Part shown: piece by piece, positions 1 to 9,427 of the stretch | Layout of the letters: every line of letters starts with the position of its first letter | How positions within the stretch are numbered: position 1 is the stretch's first letter | Origin: Gari tellinella | Taxonomy: Eukaryota > Mollusca > Bivalvia > Cardiida > Psammobiidae | Direction: 5' to 3' | DNA: 64,000 nt | Assembly: GCA_922989275.2 (NCBI GenBank) | Contig: OV277868.1 | Coordinates: forward strand, 55,550,216 to 55,614,215 | Notes under the pieces: generated by a model | What the model saw: the letters and a program-made list of their open reading frames with translations, nothing else | Databases searched by the model: none | What the model was told of the DNA's origin: nothing | Position numbers and translations under genes: made by a program

Positions 1-9
1 CGTAGTTGT

Positions 10-212
10 TTAACCCATTACCCCATAGCCTGTTTCTGCTTTTGAAGATATGTGACCACTAAAGCAGGTTGCCTGCTTTAAGCTAATATCAGCTAGAATG
101 TGGAAATATTTCTAATGATTCTTATTTGTGACAGTATAAATTGGAACCAATTTCTTGAATAGAGGAATAAAGTAAGGGCGTAAAAAGGCGTATTTATGGG
201 GTAACGGGTTAA
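10..212 (+). mobile_element. MITE, family D (TTAA-type, internal hairpin lost)
   Basis: Starts TTAACCCATTACC and ends GGGTTAA, with the family D landmarks TAGCCTGTTTCT, AAGCAGGTTG and GGAGGAATAAA. Compared with copies at 45649 and 53271, the central hairpin arms (AAAGCAGAATG...) are missing and the two AAGCAGG/CCTGCTT arms abut. No coding capacity. The TTAA ends resemble piggyBac-mobilised elements (inference). Confidence 0.7.
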
Positions 213-214
213 AA

Positions 215-360
215 TGTTACGTAGTCAAGAGGAACAAAAGTTTTGCGTTGGCAAGAGGAACAAATGTTTGGAGCCGAAACCTCCTGTTATCAGAAACTTT
301 CGGTTTCAGAGACTTCCGGTTTCGTAGACTTCGGGCTTTTTCAGACATGGACGTGTATTA
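215..360 (+). repeat. Short imperfect tandem repeats
   Basis: GAGGAACAAA occurs twice, and CTTTCGGTTTCAGA is followed by CTTCCGGTTTCGTAGA and CTTCGGG, giving about three imperfect units of 17 bp. No gene signal. Confidence 0.4.
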
Positions 361-428
361 GGTTTAACCATAGATATTTTAAAATAGACTAACAGGTTAT
401 CATGCTAAGTGAGACTTGGCTATCATTT

Positions 429-506
429 GCAAACAGTACCGATCGAGATCAGGCGCCGCGTAACGCGGCGTCTGATCTTGATCCAAACTGTTTGTCACTC
501 ATATTC
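429..506. repeat. Hairpin module, partial MITE
   Basis: TTTGCAAACAG...CTGTTTGTCACTC flanks a palindrome centred on GCCGCGTAACGCGGC near 460. The left arm has drifted (GTACCGATCGAG) while the right keeps the family sequence. The terminal repeats are not recognisable. Confidence 0.7.
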
Positions 507-589
507 AATATTTCGTCAGATAAAAATAAAAAACTATTTAAACTTATTTTGATTATTTTCGCAGACTATATATTTGCAACAGACGATAA

Positions 590-779
590 TTAACCCCTTC
601 ACTGCCTTACCCCGAGCACAATGTTTTATTTGCAAACAGTTTGGATTCTGATCAGACGACGCTTGTTGACACTCATTTCAATATTTTTCCTGTAAAAATA
701 ACAAAAATTAAAAATTAAGAAATAAAAGCAGACGAAAATTGTTGTAACACTGATGACGTCACGGCAGTGAAGGGGTTAA
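590..779 (+). mobile_element. MITE, family A (TTAA), one palindrome arm lost
   Basis: Terminal repeats TTAACCCCTTCACTGCC and GGCAGTGAAGGGGTTAA are perfect inverted copies. Family landmarks are CCCCGAGCACAAT, GCAAACAGTTTGGAT and AAAAGCAGACGA, with GATGACGTCA near the right end. The hairpin is reduced to GATCAGACGACGC followed directly by TTGACACTC, so its right arm is gone. Confidence 0.85.
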
Positions 780-839
780 ACAATAACTATAATCGACTGT
801 GTTTGTTTCTCAAATCTTAAATTAAAGCAAACTGGACTT

Positions 840-957
840 AAACAAAACATGAAATGTATTGAGTGTCATCAGACGTCAAGTTACCAGTCGTCTGATCAGG
901 ATCCAAATTGTTTGCCAATAACCATCATACATGGGATAAGGCAGTTAACGAGTTAAT
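840..957. repeat. Degenerate hairpin-module MITE fragment
   Basis: ATCAGACGTC...GTCTGATCAGGATCCAAATTGTTTG is the remains of a palindrome near 870-920, followed by GGCAGTTAACGAGTTAA resembling a family A end. Confidence 0.5.
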
Positions 958-983
958 CCGTGGACGAGTAAGCAAGAAGATTT

Positions 984-1304
984 TACAGTGCTCCCTCCCT
1001 ACAACGATCCTCTGAACAACGTTTCCTTCCTAACAACAATGCTCGCCGCTGTTCCCCAAACAGAACAAATGTTTTACCTTTTCACTGCTACATTATCGTA
1101 TGGCTTTTTCCTTAAAGTAAAATATTGGACATTTTGACAGATGAACCATAACGGCGAGAGATTTTTTTTAAACTTTTAAACCCAGATGCAAATTATATAG
1201 AGCACTTTAAAGGTATTTATGTTCCCTCCTTACAACAACTCCCCCGAACAACACAAACACTCTGTGTCTCAGATTGGATCGTGTTGTAGAGAGGGAGCAC
1301 TGTA
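984..1304. mobile_element. TIR element, family G
   Basis: Outer inverted repeats TACAGTGCTCCCTCCCTACA and GTTGTAGAGAGGGAGCACTG bound a 321 bp non-coding element. An internal GTTCCCTCCTTACAACAACT repeats the terminal motif. Related truncated copies lie near 13979 and 21736. It ends 126 bp before the predicted start codon of TLR gene 1. Confidence 0.7.
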
Positions 1305-1429
1305 CATGTATCACAAATCTTACAATCAACATAGGGAATAGAGCAACACGTTTCAGATCTGTTTAAATTCCCATACACTCCGTTATCTGCAATACATATA
1401 ATTTGAGAAAAGTTAGCCGTGTACGCAGA

Positions 1430-1498
1430 ATGGCAACACCGTGCTTATTTTTATTCGCATTAGCATTTGGACTGCCATGTGGAGTTAAATCATACAAG
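1430..1498 (+). CDS. TLR gene 1, exon 1 (signal peptide)
   Basis: This 23-codon exon is not a long ORF and is inferred from sequence signals. The ATG at 1430 has A at -3 and G at +4. The peptide begins MATPCLFLFALAFGL, a typical hydrophobic signal sequence. The frame ends with AAG at 1498 immediately before GTACAA, a usable splice donor, in phase 0. The next receptor exon opens in phase 0 at 3370 after a pyrimidine-rich acceptor. Joining the two gives a 732-residue receptor with an N-terminal signal peptide, matching the architecture of TLR gene 2, whose signal peptide is encoded in its single exon. No other in-frame ATG upstream of 3370 supplies a leader. RNA evidence would be needed to exclude a different first exon. 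Confidence 0.7.
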
Positions 1499-1546
1499 GT
1501 ACAATAGAGAACACGTCATTCTTTCCCGTTTAACCTTTTCATAATA

Positions 1547-1777
1547 AAATTAATCGGGGGATTTTTACCCCCTCACTGCTTTATTGTCCTCTTCTTAAGT
1601 ATTGTTGACTGCAAGACATGTTTCAACGTTAGATTTAATGTTGTACTTAATAAATATCGATATGTGTGTCAAACAGTTTGGGTCCAGATCAGACGCCGCG
1701 TTACGCGGCGTCTGATTAGGATCCAAACTGTTCGAAAATGCGTTTTTAAGCGTCATCGAGAGTGAAAGGGTTTAACG
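1547..1777 (-). mobile_element. MITE, family B (reverse orientation)
   Basis: Ends GCGTCATCGAGAGTGAAAGG next to TTTAAC, the reverse complement of the family B start. The hairpin at about 1672-1738 is centred on GCCGCGTTACGCGGC. The left end (TACCCCCTCACTGC) is altered. It lies in the TLR gene 1 intron. Confidence 0.7.
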
Positions 1778-1787
1778 AAACCAACCC

Positions 1788-2573
1788 AAACAAGAAATAT
1801 CTTTAAAAAAGATATTCGGCGGAATGAGTGGTTGAACTAAGTCTATATAGATGGGTGTGCAAAATTGAATTTAATTGAGGTTTTCAAAGAATTGTAATAT
1901 CTTGGATTGAAAAGCAAAAAATACAAGTATTCAATTGAAACAGTAACTTTTATTTAAAATGCAAAACTATCATGTACAGAAATGCAAAACAAAACAATAA
2001 TTTAACTCATATCCTAGCTACTGGTAGTAGATCCTCACATTAATCTATTGTTCCATTCATAGAGTTTCTTGAAACAAACTATAGCATACACAAATGTATC
2101 ATCATATCTTAAAATAGAAGCATAATTAACTTCTGTGGCCTATTTCATCAGCCCAGTGTGTAGTAAAAGCCAGCCTGTATCTCTAAATTTTACACCCAGA
2201 GTCCACATCATGTAAAACTGTAATGGGACATAAACCAGCCTACAGGGCTCCAGATAAGTGTGAGTAAACTAAACAAATCACATTTTTCCACCTCTTTTAG
2301 CACCAAACCCTATGGTATTACCACTCATTTTGATTGTCTCGAAGAGACAATTCATATGTATAGTGACACCACAGGGTTTAATGCACAAATAAAGATTTTA
2401 AGTTTTGAAACAATTCCCTTATCTGGAGCCCTGGCTACTATCCAATCAGACTATTCAGTTTCAACAGGTGCTCTTAATTCTAAATTTCTGATCAAATATT
2501 ATTGGTTGAAATGTGTGGCCAAATATAAATTAAGTGTGTCTAAATAGAAAACAGTCAGCTCCGCCGAAAAAAC
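1788..2573 (+). repeat. Family I interspersed repeat, about 785 bp
   Basis: Begins AAACAAGAAATATC and ends AGCTCCGCCGAAAAAACAAT. The GGCGGA/TCCGCC motifs near both ends are inverted. Contains a small palindrome around TTGTCTCGAAGAGACAA (about 2335-2352) between two CTCCAGATAAG/CTTATCTGGAG sites. An inverted relative lies at 56636-57602, with partial relatives near 11520 and 47262. A 95-codon open stretch inside is not convincing as a gene. It lies in the TLR gene 1 intron. Confidence 0.6.
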
Positions 2574-2732
2574 AATAGAATGTAGAAAATTTGTTTTGAA
2601 AATGTTACCCATTCAATTTCGTCTTAGTGGCAGATAGTAGAGAGCCGGATTAGCCGCCAGGTTTTCCTGAGTCTGAGCTGCCTACATACTGTGTGCAATG
2701 GAAATAAGTGCAATACATTTGATGCGCTTACA

Positions 2733-3115
2733 GTAAATCCCCTCTATTACGACCACTAAAACAAAGGCTAATATATTGCGTAAAAGACAGATGACAGCTT
2801 GATATACATGTAACCTGGTTAGCCAAAAAGACAGACAAACATAACCAAACATGTAAAATATAAGTATCTAGCAACACAGACACATAGATAATAAAGTATT
2901 TAGCCACACAGGCAGAGTAACCACACAAGATAAACATAAGCCACACAGGCAAATGAGAGTAACAACTCAGGTTTAACACAAGTTTATGGTATCACAGAAA
3001 GTTCCTTTCAGGAACTTTCTGTTTTACTGTAACTTTGCTTTATAACAGTCACCTGTAGTAAACAACTGATACTTATCATAATTAAGTGGTCATAATAGAT
3101 AGGATTGACTGTATT
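2733..3115. repeat. Inverted-end repeat and first tandem unit in TLR intron
   Basis: CCTCTATTACGACCACTAA on the left is the inverse of TTAAGTGGTCATAATAGATA on the right. The right part (about 2931-3115), with CAGAAAGTTCC...GGAACTTTCTG, is duplicated immediately downstream. Confidence 0.55.
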
Positions 3116-3148
3116 TGGAGAGACTGATGTCTTCCTTACATAAGTTTA

Positions 3149-3345
3149 TTTAGCCACACATGCAAACGAGAGTAACAACTAAGGTTTAAACCAAGTTACA
3201 GTAAAGCAGAAAGCTCCTTAAAGGAGCTTTCTGCTTTACTGTAACCTTGCTTTAAAACAGTCACCTGTCGTAAAAACCAAACCTAATATATGTCATAATT
3301 AAGTGGTCGTAGTAGAGAGGTTTGACTGTATTTGGCCAAACCTAT
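3149..3345 (+). repeat. Second tandem unit with perfect hairpin
   Basis: Repeats TTTAGCCACACA, GCAAACGAGAGTAACAACT, ACAGTCACCTGT and TTGACTGTATTTGG of the preceding unit. It contains a near-perfect 51 bp palindrome at 3195-3245 (GTTACAGTAAAGCAGAAAGC and its inverse). It runs up to the pyrimidine tract of the predicted acceptor at 3369. Confidence 0.7.
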
Positions 3346-3369
3346 GTCTTCCCTACTGTTTTCCTACAG

Positions 3370-5499
3370 AACCGCTTCATGCAGCATAAAGAGACTTACA
3401 CGGATCTAGCCTGTGTTATCTTGAACCATACTATGACCTGTGCCCAGGTTCCAGAAACAGTTCCAGATTACGTCACTAATATTGTTGCGACAGATCAGAA
3501 ATTATTCTACAAGGGAATGTTCGCTCATCACAGCTGGAAACATGTTACTGTTGTTAGTATTGTGGGGAACAAGATATCAACACTCCCCAGTGCCCCTTTT
3601 ACTGGACTAGACAACGTAATCGAATTGCATTTATATCTTCATAACCTTGACAATGCGCCATTGGATTTGTTTTCTGGTTTAGATAACTTAACAGTACTGT
3701 CTCTCTTGAATGCACGCAATATGCATGTCAAAACATTGCAAGCGGCAGTAGAAGTACCCGGAACACTACCGAAACTTCAGGAATTAAACTTTGATTCTGG
3801 GATACCTGATAAATTACCTTTGTTCAAGTTAACTGAAATCTTTGTGGATGCTTTGGTTCAGAAACCACTGGTTAATGTTAATGTGCATCGTGTAATTTTA
3901 GACATACCACTGCTTCAACTTTTAAAACTGTATGAGGTTCTACGAATAGAAGTTCTTAACATTAGTCAGTGTGTTATTATATTCGACTACAACAGGGCAA
4001 TATCAAGCGCACTAGCAGTCGAAAGTACACGAGTTCTCAATGTTTTAGACATCAGTGGTGTTACAATATCAGGACTCGGATACTCTCAATTTGGTAATCA
4101 CCCGCTACTAAGATCTTTCATGTTTTCCATCGAAAACATTTACGCCAACGACTACGATCATTTTGTTTTAATGACGGGAGAACCATACAACTTCACAGAA
4201 GAGTCCGTCAAGTGGAAAACGATTCATGTACGCAATAATAATCTTCGCCTTCTAAACAAGTCAGTACTGCTTAACCAAAACAATTCGGTACAATTGGTGG
4301 ACCTGTCAGAAAATAAAATAGGCTATATGTGCCAAGGAATCCTGCTCACGGCTAATCACTTGAAATACTTGTACTTGGCGAAGAATAGATTGTTCCACAT
4401 GCAGGAACTCCTAGAGTTTTCCTATCTATTCGAGAAACTCCATGCTTTAGAGGTTATAGATTTATCCGAAAATAACCTATCAGCCTTACCGAAATATATA
4501 TTTCAAAATAATACAAACCTCAAAGTGTTGAATCTAGCAAATAATGCGCTTTCTACTGTGACGTTTGATTTAAGTAAACTGACTTTCTTAGAGTCCCTTG
4601 ACCTACGAATGAACAGAATATATCTTATCTCAGGTGAAGTGCTTTCAGCATTAGAAACGTACGTCAACTGGAAGTTAAACGATTTGAATGTATCTGTATT
4701 TATCACATTTGAAGGAAATCCTTTACAATGCACTTGTGAAAGTTTACCCTTTGTACGCTGGCTTGAGGAATATATGGCGCTAGTCAACATATGGCCTGGT
4801 TCTACAAACTGTTCATATGAAGGGAAGACTATTGTGGTGGATCAAATGGCTGTAAAAAAGACGGATTATTTGTGTAAAAGAAAGATGATAATAATAGTTT
4901 CCGTGTCATCAGCTACTTTTGTTTTAGTTATATTTAGTTTTACTGGTTTATGTGTGTATAAAATAAGGAGATCTTGCATACGGAGTTCGAAGAGAGAAAA
5001 ATTCGTTCAAATGTTCGTCGATGGAAATTTGGATCAGAAATTCATGGCATTTGTAGCTTACGCCAGTGAAGATGAAGAGCGTGTAAGCAGAAACTTCCTT
5101 ATAAATGCCGAAAACGTGTTACAGAGATGTATGGAAAGTGAAACAGAAATGCTTAGAACAGGAGATCATTTCCGTCCCGGGTGTTTGATTGTTCAGGAGA
5201 CATACAGATTGATAGAAATGTCCTGTGTTTTTATTGCCATGGTATCAAATGCATTCTGTACACGAGACTATTGTAAAGCAGAAATAGAAGAGGCTTGTAA
5301 CCAACACAAGCCTATAATTCTTGTCTTCCTTGAACATGTTGATGAAAGCATAATGACTCCATACCTACAAGAAGTTTTTAAGAGAAATTCTAGGGCTAAG
5401 CTGGTGCGACTAGAGAACGGTACCTACCAGTTGGTACCAAATCTTGACATGTTATGTGACTCAATTATTCAATTAGCTGCAAACCGTATCGAACGATAG
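3370..5499 (+). CDS. Toll-like receptor 1, exon 2 (LRR ectodomain, TM, TIR)
   Basis: Type I membrane receptor of the Toll/TLR family, expected to sense a ligand through extracellular leucine-rich repeats and signal through a cytosolic TIR domain. Numbering is for the spliced 732-residue protein. An LRRNT-like cysteine pair (CVILNHTMTC) follows the signal peptide. LRRs follow, including LVDLSENKIG, LEVIDLSENNLSALP and LKVLNLANNALS. A single LRRCT (NPLQCTCESLPFVRWL) precedes the membrane segment at about 529-555 (MIIIVSVSSATFVLVIFSF). TIR spans about 579-725: box 1 MAFVAYASEDE, box 2 RTGDHFRPG, then DYCKAEIEEA. A single LRRCT fits the sccTLR (V-type) class. Continuing upstream of 3370 in frame finds only a TTG, so this exon needs the leader at 1430. 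The TIR half is nearly identical to TLR gene 2, but the ectodomain is not. It ends at 5499, and purine-rich repeats follow. Confidence 0.92.
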   Translation, partial: NRFMQHKETYTDLACVILNHTMTCAQVPETVPDYVTNIVATDQKLFYKGMFAHHSWKHVTVVSIVGNKISTLPSAPFTGLDNVIELHLYLHNLDNAPLDLFSGLDNLTVLSLLNARNMHVKTLQAAVEVPGTLPKLQELNFDSGIPDKLPLFKLTEIFVDALVQKPLVNVNVHRVILDIPLLQLLKLYEVLRIEVLNISQCVIIFDYNRAISSALAVESTRVLNVLDISGVTISGLGYSQFGNHPLLRSFMFSIENIYANDYDHFVLMTGEPYNFTEESVKWKTIHVRNNNLRLLNKSVLLNQNNSVQLVDLSENKIGYMCQGILLTANHLKYLYLAKNRLFHMQELLEFSYLFEKLHALEVIDLSENNLSALPKYIFQNNTNLKVLNLANNALSTVTFDLSKLTFLESLDLRMNRIYLISGEVLSALETYVNWKLNDLNVSVFITFEGNPLQCTCESLPFVRWLEEYMALVNIWPGSTNCSYEGKTIVVDQMAVKKTDYLCKRKMIIIVSVSSATFVLVIFSFTGLCVYKIRRSCIRSSKREKFVQMFVDGNLDQKFMAFVAYASEDEERVSRNFLINAENVLQRCMESETEMLRTGDHFRPGCLIVQETYRLIEMSCVFIAMVSNAFCTRDYCKAEIEEACNQHKPIILVFLEHVDESIMTPYLQEVFKRNSRAKLVRLENGTYQLVPNLDMLCDSIIQLAANRIER

Positions 5500-6300
5500 A
5501 CATAGAAAGAAAGAGACATAGAGAGAAAGAGAAAAAATGAGAGATACAAAGGCGAGACAGAGAGAGATACATGGAGACGGGGTCAGGCAAAGACAGACAT
5601 ATACGGAAAATGACTGTAACAGCGAAGCAGACAGAGACAGAGGCACACAGACATAGACAGCAACACAGACGGAGATAGGCAAATATGTGAAGATAGAATG
5701 TAAGAGAGAAACCGAGAGATGGACAGAGCAGGTAAAGAGAGGGAAGAGACAGAGAGAAACAGAGCAGGTAGGGAGACAGAGAGAGACAGGAGACAGAGAG
5801 ACCAAGAGCAGGTAGATATAGAAAGATAGCTAAAGGGGAAGGCAAATCATAAACAGAGATAAACAGAGAGATAGAGAGTGATACACAGGCAGAGGGAAAC
5901 AACATAGACATGAGCAAAGAGACAGAGAGACAGGAGAGAAACAGAGTAACCATGTACATGTATCTAAGAAATAGAGAAAGAGCGATCGAGAAACACACAC
6001 ACATATACACACACATTAACACACACACACAAGCAAAAATAGACAGACATACCTAAACATACACACAGACGGACATAAAGAGACATTTTGATAAAAAGGG
6101 AAATATGGAGAGATAGACAGACGGACGAAAAGAGAGAATGATTGTTAAAATGAGCAAAGAGAGAGAGCGACACACATAAACACAAAGAAGAAAGGAAAGA
6201 AAGGCAGGTACAGATGCAAAGTATGAAAGAGACAGAGAGACATAGATAAACATATAGCAAGAGAAATAGGGGCAGATACAGGGCTAGAGAGAGCGCTTTA
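5500..6300 (+). repeat. Purine-rich simple-sequence tract
   Basis: About 800 bp of degenerate GAGA, GACA and AGAGACAGA repeats on the plus strand, with an ACACAC run near 5995-6030. The open frames on the opposite strand are Leu/Ser/Val/Cys-rich products of the simple sequence, not genes. Part of it may be transcribed as 3' UTR of TLR gene 1. No clear AATAAA was found before it. Confidence 0.85.
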
Positions 6301-6437
6301 GATGTGTTCTTCCGTTTTCTCCATTGTACGTGTGACAAATCATTCCAGAGATAACCTCGTGAAACCTGGTCGAATTCATTATTGAACTAGGAGATAGAAT
6401 TGTGAAAATAAAACTCTTATCCTTACAATCACGACTT

Positions 6438-6512
6438 ATAGGTAATTGCAAACAGATTGGATCTAGATTAAACACCGAGTAATTTGGTGACTGACCTAGA
6501 TTCAAGCTTATT
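6438..6512. repeat. Degenerate hairpin module
   Basis: TTGCAAACAGATTGGATCTAGA...CTAGATTCAAGCTTATTGACACTC around GAGTAATTTGGTG. It is the only recognisable feature in 6300-6737. Confidence 0.55.
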
Positions 6513-6737
6513 GACACTCATCTTTAGAATGTGCAGCTTTTGCAGGCAAAACTTTTCAAAGCAGACAGTTTTGCAAAAGAACATAGCAAAATAAACATGA
6601 CATGTAGTAGGGGTTTTCCTTATCTTCGAACACGGATTGTTATACAGTATGCTGTTTTATACCTTGCCGTCATGGGGAAGAATAACCATACCCATGCAAG
6701 TTGTTCAACCCTTCAACAGTACATGAACAAGATATTG

Positions 6738-6950
6738 ATTAACACATGCACTACCTTACCCCGAGTACAATGATTATTTGGAAACAGTTTGGATCGTGAT
6801 CAGGCGCCTCTACATGCGGCGTCTGACCAGGATCCAAACTGTTTGATACTAATTTCAATATTTCTAAAATCAAAATACATAAAACTTGAATTTGATAAGC
6901 AGACGACAATATATCAAAACCGATGACGCCATGGACCAGTGAAGGAGAGT
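6738..6950 (+). mobile_element. MITE, family A (degenerate)
   Basis: GCACTACCTTACCCCGAGTACAA, a hairpin around GGCGCCTCTACATGCGGCGTC (about 6803-6823), AAGCAGACGACAAT and GATGACGCCATGG...AGTGAAGG mark an old family A copy with eroded ends. Confidence 0.65.
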
Positions 6951-7204
6951 CTTTTCTTGATGATGTAGTGGCAATCATTCTCTTTATTGTGTCAAAATAG
7001 ACACCATCGTTGCTTACTGGTCATGTTTGCTACTGATATCAATCATACTTTCATATCGCTTGACTTAGAAAATGTGCCCTTTCTCTGTTAATACTCGCCA
7101 TGCCATAGAAATCCTAAAATTTCGGACACCATGTGTAACTGCTGCGATTATCTTTACATTTGAACTAATTGTTTTTAGTTTTGTGTCCAAAAAGAGCAAA
7201 TTTG

Positions 7205-7275
7205 AAGGCTAACAAAGCAGACCATTGTCAGACTTCTTCCTCAGGAGCAGTCTGATCAGGCTAACTCTTTTCACT
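7205..7275. repeat. Degenerate hairpin fragment
   Basis: GCTAACAAAGCAGACCATTG...AGTCTGATCAGGCTAACTC is an eroded palindrome. Apart from it, 6951-7358 shows nothing recognisable. Confidence 0.4.
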
Positions 7276-7358
7276 CAGACCAGCTTGTTCTAATACTTAA
7301 GATCATAACGGTAGTTTATTGAAACTTTACCGCAGTTATCAACAGGCGTTATTTGGCC

Positions 7359-7573
7359 TTAACCCTTGTCATGCTAAATTATCGTTTGTTTTAAGTATAT
7401 CAGTCTGCGAAAAAAATGAAATTAGTTTTTATTCTTTTTAAATGTAAAGAAATATTTCATATGAGTGACAATCAATTATGATCCAGATTAGACGCTGCGT
7501 TATGCGGCGTCTTAATTTGATCCAAACTATTTTCACATGTTAGCCAAGTCGCGCTTATCATTATAAGGATTAA
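7359..7573 (+). mobile_element. MITE, family X (TTAACCCTT ends)
   Basis: Starts TTAACCCTTGTCATGC and ends GGATTAA. The hairpin near 7478-7533 is centred on GCTGCGTTATGCGGC. Its right TTAA is also the left TTAA of the next MITE, so the two are head to tail on one target site. Confidence 0.6.
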
Positions 7574-7786
7574 CCCCTTCACTGCCTTACTCCGAGTACA
7601 GTAGTTATTTGAAAATAGTTTGGATCCTGATTAGACGTCGCGTTACGCGGCGTCTGATCAGGATCCAAACTGTTTGACACTCGTTTCAATATTTATATAG
7701 TCAAAATACCTAAAAAATGATTTTTAGAAATAGCAGCAGACGACATTTGCTTAAATTTGAAGACGTCATGGCAGTAAAGGGGTTAA
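7570..7786 (+). mobile_element. MITE, family A (near full)
   Basis: TTAACCCCTTCACTGCC to GGCAGTAAAGGGGTTAA. The hairpin at about 7617-7675 is centred on GTCGCGTTACGCGGC. AGCAGCAGACGACA and GAAGACGTCATGG are present in the right half. Confidence 0.88.
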
Positions 7787-8194
7787 ACAGTCTCAGCAAT
7801 AAAATGGATATGCGTTTGACCGATATGTTAAAAGATTTACGTATTTATTTAAAGATACAATAGAGTAAAATTTTAAAATTTCTCTTAGAATTATCTAAAT
7901 TCTTTGTGAAGTTTGTTTGGAGTTTATTTTTGTAACGAAGGGCTTGTTAATTGATTTCATGTAACACAGGTTATCAGTTTGCAACAAACATTATTCTTTT
8001 AAAGTTGACAAAAATTGGTCAATACTGTGCATATACCACTCGACATTTGATAATGGTCAAGATGTACCATATTTTTGTGTTAATCATTGTTGGGTTTTTT
8101 TGTACAATACTCGTATGCTTCATTTTCCTCTCTTTATTTGCAAACGTAAAACCTTTACCATCTACCATTGACGTTTTGATTATGTATTTATAGT
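7787..8194. other. AT-rich stretch, nothing recognised
   Basis: One 80-codon open frame here is hydrophobic and low-complexity and shows no family features or splice context. Confidence 0.4.
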
Positions 8195-8262
8195 TTTTAA
8201 TTTACCTGTACTGATGGGCCTATGGCCCTTTGTATCAATAAAATATCTATCTATCTATATAT
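8195..8262 (+). mobile_element. LINE 3' tail with (TCTA)n
   Basis: GATGGGCCTATGGCCCTTTG is followed by CAATAAAATATCTATCTATC. A short hairpin, an AATAAA-like signal and a tetranucleotide run are usual for the 3' end of a 5'-truncated non-LTR retrotransposon. No ORF remains. Confidence 0.5.
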
Positions 8263-8750
8263 CTGCTATCTTAGCAAGTAGCATGTTCGTACTGACTACA
8301 GTAAAACGTCAATGATGTATGTCAGCAATCAACGAAACATGTAAATTTGAATCCGTGGTCCTTATCAAATTTTGAGTAGTTTATCTCGATATGTATTCAT
8401 CGACAGAAATGTGAATTCATTATTTTTGTTTTTAAAATTCCATAAAACTCTAGACAATTTTAATTTTGACACGTAAAATTGTACATCAATATTTTGTCAT
8501 TTTAATGCACCACAACCAATATTCCAAAAATTGTATGAAGGTGTGTGTTTTCAGTGCCATTTATTTGATGTTATTACAATCCGATTTAGACCATTTAAAA
8601 TTTTATGTTTCAATTTGCGATAAATCGACTTTTTACATGTAAGCGATGTATCATACTTGGAAATCGAACTTGCAGATTGCAAGAAGATTCCATAGTAACA
8701 AATGTTTTGAAAGATTATCGTATAAAACATATCGTGTAACTTCATATTAT

Positions 8751-8910
8751 ATAAATAGAGGATATTGTATGAGTGTTCATTATTTATCATTTTTAATAAA
8801 CGAGTTGACTAAAATAATATGACGCGAGCCTTGGCGAGCGTCATATTCATTTTAGTCAACGAGTTTATTAAAAATGATAAATAATGAACACGAATGTGAT
8901 ATTCTATTTA
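8751..8910. repeat. Large foldback palindrome, 160 bp
   Basis: ATAAATAGAGGATATTG to TGATATTCTATTTAT. The inner arms (ATCATTTTTAATAAACGAGT and its inverse) meet at GCGAGCCTTGGCGAGC near 8833. The same unit, inverted, is at 22113-22258. The outer ends match the palindrome at 42691. The preceding 8263-8750 has nothing recognised. Confidence 0.85.
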
Positions 8911-8944
8911 TCACATTACAAGTTCAAGCACCTATTAAATTGAT

Positions 8945-9095
8945 TTGAAGCCGTAGTTTGTAGACCCTCCACTATATAGATTTTCCGCCAAACGTTACGT
9001 TGTTTACGTTAACGTCATAGTAAATGACGTCATTTGGCACCCCGCTACATGCAGCGCTTATGGGCGAGCAAGTTAGGCCGGAGCCCAAAAAACGA
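8945..9095 (+). repeat. Foldback-associated conserved block with TGACGTCA
   Basis: GCCGTAGTTTGTAGACCC, TTTTCCGCCAAACGTTACG, AAATGACGTCATTTGGC, ATGCAGCGCTT and GGCCGGAGCCC recur in the same order, inverted, at 21923-22068. Looser copies lie near 34557, 39706, 40005 and 42940. The palindrome at 8751 plus this block appears to be one element. Confidence 0.7.
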
Positions 9096-9427
9096 TATTC
9101 CACTAGTGGATTACGATATTTATACAATCGCTTTATGTAACTCCCAGACCGCAAATTATGTGATAAATAACCATATTTCCTGCTGATAGCGTTCGAGGGG
9201 CATATGGAGCTCCGCTAGCGAACACAAAACTTGTATTTTTATGGTAGAATTTAATATTCACTTTATAACACATCGCTTTGGGATACAATATTACTTTCCA
9301 TAGACCAAAATTAAATATTTTGCATGTCTTTTACATCTGTCTGAAAAATACTGTCTATCTATATGATATTCTTTTTGTCACTCTATATGATAATATTTTG
9401 TCTATTCTTCTTTTTTTGTAATGATTA

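Larger units (their letters stand above)
1499..3369 (+). other. Predicted intron of TLR gene 1
   Basis: The 1871 bp intron begins GTACAA and ends in a pyrimidine-rich tract, CTTCCCTACTGTTTTCCTACAG. It holds a family B MITE, a long family I repeat and two tandem copies of a unit of about 210 bp, the second of which contains the acceptor region. Nothing else in it looks coding. Confidence 0.6.

Noticed and set aside
2260..2547. 95-codon open frame with a similar frame in the inverted copy near 56800
   Set aside because: The similarity only reflects the shared family I repeat, which is largely palindromic. No domain, and the copies differ in stops.
3322..3369. Upstream 16 codons of the TLR gene 1 open frame as a protein start
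   Set aside because: The frame begins with TTG, reads intron-like sequence and runs across a clear splice acceptor. A signal-peptide exon at 1430 explains the N-terminus better.
5465..6338. Overlapping minus-strand open frames rich in Leu, Ser, Val and Cys
   Set aside because: They are translations of the purine-rich simple-sequence tract, all three frames are open, and no domain or start context supports a protein.
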